The notes under the pieces: generated by a model
What the model saw: only the letters and a program-made list of their open reading frames with translations
Database searches by the model: none
Told to the model about the DNA's origin: nothing
Position numbers and translations under genes: made by a program
NCBI GenBank assembly: GCA_964565715.1
Contig: CAZMGG010000068.1
Coordinates: 1 to 29,542 of the forward strand
DNA from: CAZMGG01 sp964565715
GTDB taxonomy: Bacteria; Planctomycetota; UBA1135; UBA2386
Length of the DNA: 29,542 nucleotides
Reading direction: 5' to 3'
Shown: positions 9,901 to 17,011 of the stretch, piece by piece
How positions within the stretch are numbered: the first letter of the stretch is position 1
Layout: every line of letters starts with the position of its first letter

Positions 9901-10615
9901 CCGTGTGCAGCGACGCGTCGGGATCACGCACCAGGCCGAAGTCCGCCAGCAGGGCCTCGTACCGCTCGTCCAGCAGCACGTTGCCGGGCTTCACGTCGCG
10001 GTGCAGCAGCCCGGCGTCGTGCACCGCCTGCAGGGCAGAGGCGATCTGCACGCCGAGCCGGCAGACCCAGGGCACGAAGCGCCCCGCCGGCAGTGCGGCG
10101 GGATCGCCCTCGACCGGACTGCCGCGCGCCCGCCTGGCGATCAGTTCGCCGAGGCTCTTGCCCGGCACCCAGGCCATGGCGAAGCCGAGGTGTTCGCCGT
10201 CCTCCACCACGTCCAGCACCGGCACCACGTGCGGATGCCGGACCCGGGCCAGCGCCCGCACCTCGAGCAGGAAGCGCCGGCGCGCCCGTTCGCCCGACCA
10301 CGGCCCGCCACCGAGCAGCTTGAGGGCCACCAGGCGCTCGCCCAGGGCCCGCTGCCGGGCCAGGAACACCGCCGAACTGCTGCCGCGGCCCAGTTCCTGC
10401 ACCAGTTCGTAGCCGGCGACCTCGCGTACGGGCGGCACCGGTCCGGCCCGCCCGCCGGCCACCGCCCGGGCCAGCGCCAGGGCATCGGCGGCCCGATCGC
10501 GCAGGTCCGGTCGGCCGGCCAGCAGGGCTTCGAGGTCCGGCTCGCGACCGCGCAGCAGTTCGGCCAGGGCGCGCTCGAACAGGTCGTCGAGCAGGGTCTC
10601 GTCGGTCTCGGTCAT
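6983..10615 (-). CDS. Transmembrane Ser/Thr protein kinase with helical-repeat and FG-GAP regions
   Basis: A 1210-residue kinase. Residues 1-65 look like a short helical N-terminus. The PknB-type catalytic domain (about 69-345) has glycine loop GRGSSSAVF (76-84), VALK with Lys99, HRDVKPGN with Asp207, DFG at 225-227, and SPE at 251-253 in the activation segment. One membrane helix lies at about 369-389. A helical, TPR-like solenoid fills about 400-830. A repeat region from about 860 to the end has four D-L-D-G-D-G loops (near 912, 1020, 1073 and 1130), each followed by a hydrophobic strand, as in FG-GAP/VCBS beta-propellers that bind calcium. Predicted topology puts the kinase in the cytoplasm and the repeats outside. 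It is divergent from an ECF sigma factor 77 bp away, a pairing common in planctomycetes. The ATG is at 10615. Confidence 0.93.
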   Translation of the reverse strand: MTETDETLLDDLFERALAELLRGREPDLEALLAGRPDLRDRAADALALARAVAGGRAGPVPPVREVAGYELVQELGRGSSSAVFLARQRALGERLVALKLLGGGPWSGERARRRFLLEVRALARVRHPHVVPVLDVVEDGEHLGFAMAWVPGKSLGELIARRARGSPVEGDPAALPAGRFVPWVCRLGVQIASALQAVHDAGLLHRDVKPGNVLLDERYEALLADFGLVRDPDASLHTVTGDFVGTLGYASPEQLAGATLDARADVYGLGATLYHALAGEPPVRSRSLPQALAQANAGVPPLRTLRPDLPRDLETVVHKAIAPERERRYATAAELGQDLQRILELQPVRAVPPGRLYRLRRLVQRNRAAVWGTLVGVLLAVLAIGAWWVQHQWRASANVRVTQQAAEARLLLLDARHTLRLRLQAVRGQPAARERTRELVGRAALAYDQALKFQRDRTDLVIERNVLRAAYRRLEGEPLDRETGAALAEHCPATFAWASGGPVPDAAALTKLGAVDARGIGVLAWVDGDLDLATAALQQAEGHDRADPFVQALLGVVFLARGEPQRALPRLLTVAQGRPDHGGLQLAAMRAAVECGDLALAERLHGNVAAAATAPDPQELQLACGDLAWLRGDDAEAERCYQRGNHYHRLVPLWLARADWRRSLIAAVNQVALEPGEPMHRRHLLQAARAYWAEQPPAMQARLLLGATAGEVSDAGHLLGVLAMAARARAMLAEGSATVPMLASQQGARRFAERLEAGARDPFDLLVQRTAVLRLDLARLLAMPAAERQELVAAWLDEAGEARAAAILQRHGALRESPGDPFVLAPDLPLPAPLRLEGELLRPNLDFQVLWRPALAVLPGPTPRLLVAGAGTGAALHHGEVAAFDPAGVPCFTVRGGEPADGLGSGIAGLGDLDGDGFADAALATGWRSTVGRADQVWLVSGQGGRVLRVLEGHDPAEVFGYAMTGLSAAVAVSATHASVGDRVRCGVVRVFEGDGTLRYELAGRASFDAYGQHLATPGDLDGDGALDLAVGTGCAEGGLYVELRSGRDGVLLRRLEFPGYRGSACVAGPGDLDGDGVGDLLVGLHSLRPWTMPAGEVVLVSGRTGEVLRRIAGERPASGFGLDVQGLGDLDGDGRPEFAVAASCEASAMAPAVHVYSGTGERLAVLPSVWRVLRVGDGRLVVLTVAAWTRYGQAPMGSGARVRLARWGG

Positions 10616-10692
10616 CGGGCGCGGCGGCGGGGATTGTGCCAGGAGAAGCGGATCGGGGCGCGTCGTTCGCCCGTGCTACCATCCGCCGGCCG
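10616..10692. promoter_or_regulatory. Divergent intergenic region between kinase and ECF sigma factor
   Basis: These 77 bp must contain the promoters of both genes. Neither start codon has a Shine-Dalgarno-like sequence nearby. On the plus strand TACCAT (10677-10682) could act as a -10 element placing transcription start only a few bases before the ATG at 10693, which would make the message nearly leaderless. No matching -35 was found, so the element is tentative. Confidence 0.35.
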
Positions 10693-11274
10693 ATGGAGCC
10701 CGGACCGAATCCCCTGCTCGACGATGGCCCCGAGGCCTGGGAACGGCTGGTGGCCACCCTGGGGCCGCCGGGCATGCTGCTCGGCATCGAGCGGCGCATG
10801 GGGACAGCGCTGCGGCAGGCGATGACGCCCGAGGACCTCTGGCAGGAGACGCTGCTGCATCTCTGGCGCGACCGCAAAGGCATCGAATGGCGCGGCTGGC
10901 CGGCCCTGCGGCGTCTCGTGCTGCAGATCGCCGAGAACCGGATCCGCAACGCCGCCGACCTCGGCAACGCGCAGAAGCGCGGCGGCGGCGCGGTGCCGTG
11001 CTCGCTGGACGACGACCTGCCGCCGCCGGTGGCGTCGACCACGCCGAGCCGGGTGGCCAGCCACGCCGAGGCGGCCCGCGCCATGGGCCGCGCGCTGGAC
11101 GAACTGCCCGACGAGCTGCGCGAGGTGGTGCGGCTGCGGCTGCTGGAGGAGGTGCCGGTGCTGGAGGTGGCGGAACGGCTGGGGCTCGGCGAATCGGCGG
11201 TGAAGCACCGGCTGCGCCGCGGCGCGCAGCTGTTCCACGCGCGCGTGCGGGAGCTGCTGGCCGCGGTCCGCTGA
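10693..11274 (+). CDS. ECF-type RNA polymerase sigma factor
   Basis: A 193-residue sigma-70 family protein with regions 2 and 4 only. Region 2 spans about residues 35-90: PEDLWQETLLHLWRDRKGI, then LVLQIAENRIRNAA. Region 4 spans about 130-190: LDELPDELREVVRLRLLEE, then the helix-turn-helix VLEVAERLGLGESAVKHRLR. It directs RNA polymerase to a dedicated promoter set. It is transcribed divergently from a transmembrane Ser/Thr kinase, and no anti-sigma factor gene is adjacent. That fits known kinase-linked ECF groups, where phosphorylation rather than an anti-sigma factor may control activity (inference). The start at 10693 is chosen because homology-like sequence begins just after it; an upstream GTG at 10636 lacks support. 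Confidence 0.9.
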   Translation: MEPGPNPLLDDGPEAWERLVATLGPPGMLLGIERRMGTALRQAMTPEDLWQETLLHLWRDRKGIEWRGWPALRRLVLQIAENRIRNAADLGNAQKRGGGAVPCSLDDDLPPPVASTTPSRVASHAEAARAMGRALDELPDELREVVRLRLLEEVPVLEVAERLGLGESAVKHRLRRGAQLFHARVRELLAAVR

Positions 11275-11278
11275 GCCC

Positions 11279-11292
11279 GGGCCTGCTGGCCC
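11279..11292 (+). terminator. Possible short hairpin after the sigma factor gene
   Basis: GGGCC and GGCCC form a 5-bp stem with loop TGCT, 4 nt after the stop codon. No T-tract follows. This is weak evidence in such GC-rich DNA. Confidence 0.25.
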
Positions 11293-11347
11293 TGCCGATG
11301 GCCAATCAGCTATGCTCCCACCCGTTCTGGCCCGGTGAGTGCTCGTC

Positions 11348-13408
11348 ATGCGACATGGATCGATCACGATCAGCCTGGCTGCTGCCCTGCAGTTTCTCTG
11401 CCCGACACACGCGTCCGCCCAGCAGCCGACGCCCTCGACCTGGATCCCATGGGACCGCTGGCCGACGACGTTCGGCAGGATGGCCCTGGATCCCCTGACG
11501 GCCCGCCCGCAGATCCTCACGGAGTCGCAGTGGCTGCAGTGGAATGGCGCCACGTTCTGGCCCGGCAGGCCGCCGTTGCCCGCCACGCACTTCGGACGGT
11601 CCATCGCCATCGATCCAGTCTCGGGCTGGCTGTTCGCATACGCGTTCCATCGCTCCATCCCCGGGGCCCATATGCTCGCCTTCGACGGACGCAGCTGGCG
11701 CACCTTGCCGATGCCTGCCCTGGGCAGTTCCTATTGGAGCCGACATGTCGTGTTCGACTCCATGCGCGGGCAGATGGCCCTCATCGGACTGGTCGGTTCG
11801 ACCGGCATTGCAATCTGGCACTGGAACGGCAGCAACTGGACGTCACCCATCGCGACGACCACGCCCCTTCAACACGGCAGCCTGCTCGCCGCAATGGACC
11901 TGCACCGTGGGCGACTGGTCGTCCTCGCCAGCCAGCAGCATCTCGAATGGGACGGCACCCGGTGGCACGCGCCCGGACCTGCCCCAAGCGTGCATGCACT
12001 CGGCTACGATCCGCGGCGGCGACGCATGGTCGCGGTCCAGCTGTACTCGGCACCGGCTGCGATCCAGGAATACGATGGGGCCAGTTGGACGCCGGCCATG
12101 CCAACCACCGTGTCCTCCGTCAGCGAGGCCAGCATCTGCCACGATCCGGCCCTGGGCGAGATGTTGATCCTCGCGGGTTCGAACATCGGTGAGCCCACCG
12201 TGTGGAGTTGGAATGGCGTCCGCCTGCAGGCCAGGGGCAGCCAGACCCCCGATCCAGAGGTCTATCAGCCCCTGTTCGATCCCATGCTCCTGCGCATGAC
12301 GGCCAGCAGTCAGGACCGGTTGCTCGCCTGGGAAGGTGATCGCTGGGCGTCGATCGGGACCGGGTCGCAGCCCTCCTTCCGCACGCTGGATGCCCCAGGC
12401 CAACGGGTGGTGGGAATGCTCGGCCACGGACTGCTGGAGCTCCGGGGTGGCAGCTGGGTGCAGTTCGCCACCCTGCCCAACTACACATACCAGATCAGCA
12501 GCGGCGTGTTCGAGTTCGACCTGGGCGGCACCCTGCTGATCCACGGGCCCGCCCTGTGGCCTAGTCCGCCGGTGTCGCTGCTCTACGACCGCGTCCTCGG
12601 CTTCCAGCCCGCGCCAGCAGGCCCTCGCCCCACCGCCCAATCCGGTTTTGCTGCACGCCTGCACCCTGCTTCGGGCGGGATCATCCTCTTCGGTGGCACG
12701 GCGAATGGCCAGGACATGGCAGAGACCTGGCGGTGGGCCAGTGGCCAATGGCTGCAGCTGGCGCCGGCACATGCACCGTCACCCCGTGTCGACCCGGTGA
12801 TGGCCGTGGACCCGACGACCGGCGACCTCATCCTGGCCGGCGGCCGGTCCGGTGCCGCGGCCACCCGGCTGCTCGATGCCTGGAGCTGGAATGGCACCGA
12901 TTGGCAGCTCCTGTCCGGAACCCTGCCATTCCCCATCAACGGTCTGGCCTTCGATCCGATGCGGGGCACCATGACGGGCACCGCCCAGCGCAGGCTTGCC
13001 TACTACTCGCGCCATCCGTCGTCCACGTCAGCGGTCGGTTCGGGGTGCGGCGGACGCCGTGGCCCGCCCACGCTCATGGCCATCGGCGACCCGTCGCTCG
13101 GCAACGAGAGCTTCGCCTTGCGCGTGGGCAACCTCGATCCAGGAACCCCGGCGTTCGTCCTGTTCGACTTCGCCGCCAACCCGACGGCCTCGGGGCCATG
13201 TCCGATCCACCTGTCGCAACCGATGACCCTGGCGGTGCTCCCCGCCGATCTCCTGGGTGGCGCCAGCATTCCGGTCCCGGTGCCCTTCGTACAGCCTCTG
13301 CGCGGCCTCCTCATCCATCTGCAGGCCGGTGCGATCGACTTCGCGCCTGGGGCCCTGTACGGCGAGTACTCGCTGAGTGCCGGTCTCCGGCTGACCCTCG
13401 GCGACTGA
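11348..13408 (+). CDS. Secreted Kelch-like repeat protein with the shared C-terminal domain
   Basis: A 686-residue exported protein. The signal peptide starts MRHGSITISLAAALQFL and ends near ASAQQ. A long run of degenerate Kelch-like blades follows to about residue 555; typical units pair an AFDPMRG or AVDPTTG strand with a W-x-W-N-G-x-x-W strand (e.g. DAWSWNGTDWQLL). Residues 563-686 open VGSGCGG and close LSAGLRLTLGD, the shared C-terminal domain. GGTGAG at 11335 lies 7 nt before the ATG. Base composition looks lower in GC than the neighbours, with more AT-ending codons such as CAT, AAT, GAA and TAT. Several blades have lost the VLFGG motif that is clear in the protein at 14811. The biological role is unknown. 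Confidence 0.85.
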   Translation: MRHGSITISLAAALQFLCPTHASAQQPTPSTWIPWDRWPTTFGRMALDPLTARPQILTESQWLQWNGATFWPGRPPLPATHFGRSIAIDPVSGWLFAYAFHRSIPGAHMLAFDGRSWRTLPMPALGSSYWSRHVVFDSMRGQMALIGLVGSTGIAIWHWNGSNWTSPIATTTPLQHGSLLAAMDLHRGRLVVLASQQHLEWDGTRWHAPGPAPSVHALGYDPRRRRMVAVQLYSAPAAIQEYDGASWTPAMPTTVSSVSEASICHDPALGEMLILAGSNIGEPTVWSWNGVRLQARGSQTPDPEVYQPLFDPMLLRMTASSQDRLLAWEGDRWASIGTGSQPSFRTLDAPGQRVVGMLGHGLLELRGGSWVQFATLPNYTYQISSGVFEFDLGGTLLIHGPALWPSPPVSLLYDRVLGFQPAPAGPRPTAQSGFAARLHPASGGIILFGGTANGQDMAETWRWASGQWLQLAPAHAPSPRVDPVMAVDPTTGDLILAGGRSGAAATRLLDAWSWNGTDWQLLSGTLPFPINGLAFDPMRGTMTGTAQRRLAYYSRHPSSTSAVGSGCGGRRGPPTLMAIGDPSLGNESFALRVGNLDPGTPAFVLFDFAANPTASGPCPIHLSQPMTLAVLPADLLGGASIPVPVPFVQPLRGLLIHLQAGAIDFAPGALYGEYSLSAGLRLTLGD

Positions 13409-13434
13409 GCGGCGCCTGGCCCTCCCTGCGCCGC
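13409..13434 (+). terminator. Possible GC hairpin after the Kelch-like gene
   Basis: GCGGCGC (13409-13415) and GCGCCGC (13428-13434) form a perfect 7-bp stem around a 12-nt loop, directly after the stop codon. There is no T-tract. The position suggests transcript 3'-end formation or stabilisation. Confidence 0.35.
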
Positions 13435-13633
13435 AGGCTGCCACAATCAGCGCTGCCCGAACGCGAGCCGGTGGCCGTCCAGGTCCGCCACCACCTCTCC
13501 GGGGCGGTGATCGCCATCCCGGGCCAGCACGCCTGCATCCGGCACCGCCTTGACCGTCCCGTCGGCACCACGGATCCTGGCGGGCCGCGAACGGAAGTCC
13601 CCGCCGCCTCGCTCTCGCCACCCGGAGCCCACC

Positions 13634-14692
13634 ATGACCTCGCCATTCACCCCGCTTCTCGCCGCCCTCGTCCTCGCCGCGCCGCTCAGCGCCCAGATCA
13701 CCTACGTCGACGCCGACACCAACACCAACACGACGCTGGCCGACGGCTCGCCCTACACGCCATCCACCAGCACCAGCGGCACCGACAACCAGTGGGCGCT
13801 GCGGCCCTTCGCCAACGGCGGCACCATCCTGTCGAGCCACGACGTCTCCGGCTCCAACGAGGATGCGCCGATGCTGCGCACGACGATCTCCGGCCTGACG
13901 CCGGGACTGCCCTACCTCGTCTACACGTACTGGTGGGGCGGCTTCAACGTCACCTGGCGCGGCCGGGCGCTGGCCAGCGGCACGCAGCCGAGCCCGCAGC
14001 TGCCGGGCTACAACACCGTGCACAACGCCAGTTCGGTGTTCGCGCCGATGACGCCACTGGCGGTGGATTCGCCGGTGGGGCACCTGCAGACGACGCTCGG
14101 GCTCACCCGGGACGCCGCCAACTTCGAGAACTCGGGCCACTTCCAGAACCAGGTGATGCTGCAGGAGGGCAACCGCTGGCTGTTCGAGGTGCCGCTCGGC
14201 ACCCATGTCGCCGACGGCAACGGCCAGATCCACGTCTATGCCGACGATCTGGAAGGGGTGCAGTCGACGTCGTTCCGCACCTGGTACGACGGCGTCGGCT
14301 ACGAGCTGGCGCCGCTGCCGGTGGGCAACGGCTGCGGCAGCCCGCTGCCGCAGATCGGCAGCCTCGGCCAGCCGGTGATGACGCGGCCGTTCGCCGTGAC
14401 GCTCGGCAACGCGCCGGCCAACTCGCTGGCCATGCTGGTGATCGGCTTCAGCGCGACCTCGTGGAACGGCGCGCCGCTGCCGTTCCCGCTGGCGACGCTC
14501 GGCTTCCCGGGCTGCGACCTGAACGTGGCGCCGGACCTCAATCTGTTCTTCGCCACCGACGGCAGCGGCAATGCGACCTATCCGATCACGGTGCCGGCGC
14601 TGGCGCCGATCGATGCCTTCTGGCAGTGGGGCGTGCTGGGCCCGGGCGGTCTCGCCAGCACCACCGGCCTGCTGACCCGCTTCCATCGCTGA
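13634..14692 (+). CDS. Secreted lectin-like protein with the shared C-terminal domain
   Basis: A 352-residue exported protein. The signal peptide has core LLAALVLAAPLSAQ. An N-terminal beta-sandwich-like module (about 22-225) contains TTLADGSPY, NGGTILSSHD, EDAPMLRTTISGLTPG and LVYTYWWGGFNVTW. This layout resembles carbohydrate-binding or lectin-like modules in exported proteins of planctomycetes, though no named family could be fixed from sequence alone. Residues 230-352 begin VGNGCGS and form the shared C-terminal domain, here diverged at its end (TTGLLTRFHR). The ATG at 13634 was chosen because it begins the signal peptide and GGAG lies about 8 nt upstream; the open frame extends further but without support. 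Confidence 0.85.
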   Translation: MTSPFTPLLAALVLAAPLSAQITYVDADTNTNTTLADGSPYTPSTSTSGTDNQWALRPFANGGTILSSHDVSGSNEDAPMLRTTISGLTPGLPYLVYTYWWGGFNVTWRGRALASGTQPSPQLPGYNTVHNASSVFAPMTPLAVDSPVGHLQTTLGLTRDAANFENSGHFQNQVMLQEGNRWLFEVPLGTHVADGNGQIHVYADDLEGVQSTSFRTWYDGVGYELAPLPVGNGCGSPLPQIGSLGQPVMTRPFAVTLGNAPANSLAMLVIGFSATSWNGAPLPFPLATLGFPGCDLNVAPDLNLFFATDGSGNATYPITVPALAPIDAFWQWGVLGPGGLASTTGLLTRFHR

Positions 14693-14711
14693 GCCGATCG
14701 CCCGCTGCCGT

Positions 14712-14732
14712 GGGGAACGGGTAACGTTCCCC
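14712..14732 (+). terminator. Hairpin 20 bp after the lectin-like gene
   Basis: GGGGAACG (14712-14719) and CGTTCCCC (14725-14732) form a perfect 8-bp stem with loop GGTAA. It lies between two same-strand secreted-protein genes and is the best stem-loop among the gene ends. No T-tract follows, so it could be a non-canonical terminator, a processing site or a protein-binding dyad. Confidence 0.4.
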
Positions 14733-14735
14733 CGG

Positions 14736-14749
14736 CGCGGCCGGCCGCG
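14736..14749. repeat. 14-bp perfect GC palindrome
   Basis: CGCGGCCGGCCGCG is self-complementary over 14 bp and lies 3 bp after the 14712-14732 hairpin, upstream of the Kelch gene at 14811. It might be an operator, but such palindromes are not rare in DNA this rich in G and C. Confidence 0.4.
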
Positions 14750-14810
14750 GCCACCCGGGTGGCGCCGGAACAGGACTTGCGGACGCCGGCCGCCCGACCC
14801 TCCCCGCCGC

Positions 14811-16979
14811 ATGCCCTTCACCCTCCTGCGCCCGTTCACCCCGTTCCTGGCATTGCTGCCGCTGGCCACGGCGCAGACCCCGGAATGGCGGCCCCTGCAC
14901 CCGCTGTCCGCCACCGTCCGCAGCGGCGCCATGGACCCGCAGCGGGACCGGCCGCTGGTCACGACCGCCGGCCTGCAGCACGGACTCGATCTGTGGGAAT
15001 GGCACAACCTCGACTGGCAGCGGCGCGAGCCCGGCGCGGTGCCGCCGTTGTTCGAGCCGGTGCTGGTGACCGACACCGTGCGTTCCCGCCTGCTGGCGTT
15101 CGGCCTGCCGGTCACGGGCACCAGCGGCGTGATGGCCTTCGACGGCATCGGCTGGCAGCCCGTGGGCTCCGGCATCAACCCGATCGTCCACGGTGCCACG
15201 CCTTGCTACGACCCGGTCCGCGACGAGGTGATCTTCTGCGGCGGAACGGTGCCGCAGGCCATCGCCATGCCGATGTGGACCTGGCGGAACGGTGTCTGGA
15301 CCACGCGAGCACCCGCCGGCAACTGGCCGTCGCTGCGCCACGACCCGATGCTGGCGTTCGACCCGGTGCGCGGCCGCACGGTCCTGTTCGGCGGTTTCGA
15401 TTGGGCGACCCTGACGCCGCTCGGCGACACCTGGGAATGGGATGGGGCCACCTGGACCAGCTTCGCCGGCCCGGCGCCGAGCCCGCGCGCCGCGGCGCGG
15501 ATGGCCTACGACCCCTGGACCGCGTCGGTGGTGATGTTCGGCGGCTTCGATGGCAGCTTCTTCGCGCTCGACCAGACCTGGCGCTTCGACGGCGCGCAGT
15601 GGCTGCCGGTGAGTCAACCGGCGCCGCCCACCGCCCGCACCGACCACGTGATGATCACGACGCCGCTCGGCGTCTTGATGGTTGGCGGCCAGATGCACGG
15701 CGACACGTGGCTGTTCGCCGGTGGAACGTGGGTGCCGCTGCGTGCCTACCAGAACCCAGCCTGGCGGATCGAGGCGGCCATGGACTTCGATCCGGTGCAC
15801 GGCGAACTGCTGCTGCACGGCGGCATCAGCGACCACTTCAGCGGCTTCCTGCGCGACGACACCTGGACCTGGGACGGCAGCTGGCGGCAGCGACAGCCGG
15901 CCACGCCGCCGCCGTGGCGGCTCGGCGCCGACCTGGTCTTCGACCGCGGCCGCGGCGAGGCGGTGCTGTTCGGCGGCCAGGGGATGGGCGGCCTCCTCGC
16001 CGACACCTGGATCTGGAACGGCCTCGACTGGAGCCCGCGGCAGCCGGCCGGCGCGCCGCCGCCGCGCTCGCACCACCGGCTGGCATTCGATCGCCTGCGC
16101 CAGCGCGTGGTGCTGTTCGGCGGCTTCGACGGGACCCATCACCTCGGCGACACCTGGCTGTGGGACGGCGCGAACTGGCTGCAGGCCGCACCGCCGCAGT
16201 CGCCGCCGGCCCGCTCCCGCCACCTGCTGGCGTTCGACGTCACCGCCGGGCTCTCTGTGCTGACCGCCGGCCTGGATGCCGCGGGCCCGCGTGGCGACAC
16301 CTGGCTGTGGAACGGCAGCGCCTGGGCACCGACCGCCGCCACCACCGCACCCACGGCGGCCGGCGACTGCGAGTTCGACGCCCGGCGCGGCCGGGTCGTC
16401 GCGCTGGCCAGTGATCGGCAGTGGGCCTGGACCGGCAGCGACTGGGTGGGCACGCCGATCGCCGCGGGTGGCTTTCCGTGGAGCAACCCCCATGGCGCGA
16501 TGGGCGCGGTGATCGCCTACGACGAAGCCCGGCAGCGGCTGCTGCTGTTCGGCGGCGACGCCAATGCCGCCCACGACTGGCTGCTCGCCTGCACACCGAC
16601 GCCGGCGCAAGCGGTGGGCTACGGCGCGGGCTGCGCGGGCGCGGGTGCCGTGCCCGCGTTGTTCCCCCTCGGGCTGCCGGCGCTGCGGAACCAGGGTTTC
16701 CGGCTCGGCCTGCGCGCGGCCGGCTCCGGCCTGCCGACGCTGGTGGCCCTGGGCCTCGCGCAGCAGGCACTGCCGCTCGGCGGCGGCTGCAGCCTGCTGG
16801 TGGACCAGGTGACCTTCACCAGCTTCCAGGTGTCGGGCCCCGGCGGCTTCACCGAGACGCCGGTGCCGATCCCCGATCTGCCGCAGCTCCGCGGTCTCGT
16901 CGTGCACTGCCAGGGCTTCGCGATCGGGAACGGCGTCCTGGCGGTGACGGCGGGCCTGCGCCTCGTCGTCGGCGACTGA
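14811..16979 (+). CDS. Secreted Kelch-repeat beta-propeller protein with the shared C-terminal domain
   Basis: A 722-residue exported protein. The signal peptide is MPFTLLRPFTPFLALLPLAT with cleavage near TAQ. About ten Kelch-type blades of roughly 50-60 residues span about 30-595. The repeat pattern is clear: a Y/F-D-x-x-R-x-x-x-V-L-F-G-G strand, then G-D-T-W-x-W-D-G-x-x-W (e.g. RVVLFGGFDGTHHLGDTWLW). Such numbers could build one large or two smaller propellers. Residues 602-722 open VGYGAGC, carry GGGC, VPIP and LRGL, and close TAGLRLVVGD: the shared C-terminal domain. Kelch propellers bind proteins or glycans; a surface or extracellular role is likely, but the ligand is unknown. It lies next to two other secreted proteins with the same C-terminus. 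Confidence 0.9.
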   Translation: MPFTLLRPFTPFLALLPLATAQTPEWRPLHPLSATVRSGAMDPQRDRPLVTTAGLQHGLDLWEWHNLDWQRREPGAVPPLFEPVLVTDTVRSRLLAFGLPVTGTSGVMAFDGIGWQPVGSGINPIVHGATPCYDPVRDEVIFCGGTVPQAIAMPMWTWRNGVWTTRAPAGNWPSLRHDPMLAFDPVRGRTVLFGGFDWATLTPLGDTWEWDGATWTSFAGPAPSPRAAARMAYDPWTASVVMFGGFDGSFFALDQTWRFDGAQWLPVSQPAPPTARTDHVMITTPLGVLMVGGQMHGDTWLFAGGTWVPLRAYQNPAWRIEAAMDFDPVHGELLLHGGISDHFSGFLRDDTWTWDGSWRQRQPATPPPWRLGADLVFDRGRGEAVLFGGQGMGGLLADTWIWNGLDWSPRQPAGAPPPRSHHRLAFDRLRQRVVLFGGFDGTHHLGDTWLWDGANWLQAAPPQSPPARSRHLLAFDVTAGLSVLTAGLDAAGPRGDTWLWNGSAWAPTAATTAPTAAGDCEFDARRGRVVALASDRQWAWTGSDWVGTPIAAGGFPWSNPHGAMGAVIAYDEARQRLLLFGGDANAAHDWLLACTPTPAQAVGYGAGCAGAGAVPALFPLGLPALRNQGFRLGLRAAGSGLPTLVALGLAQQALPLGGGCSLLVDQVTFTSFQVSGPGGFTETPVPIPDLPQLRGLVVHCQGFAIGNGVLAVTAGLRLVVGD

Positions 16980-17011
16980 GGCCTGCTCGCCCGCGTGCCA
17001 CCCGTCAGGCC
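16980..17011. terminator. Possible hairpin in the convergent gap
   Basis: GGCCTG (16980-16985) and CAGGCC (17006-17011) are complementary with a 20-nt loop, spanning the 25 bp between the convergent Kelch and hybrid-kinase genes. It could act in both directions, but the stem is short. Confidence 0.25.

Noticed and set aside
10627..10641. Sigma-54-like TGGCAC with GG-N10-GC spacing before the kinase gene
   Set aside because: The -12 half (CCGCC) does not match, and the implied transcription start would fall on the start codon; chance is likely at this GC content.
6902..10825. A 1307-codon open frame on the plus strand, antisense to the kinase gene
   Set aside because: Its translation is rich in His, Arg, Gln and Ala with no domain, the typical mirror of a GC-rich coding strand; the minus frame has all kinase and FG-GAP motifs.
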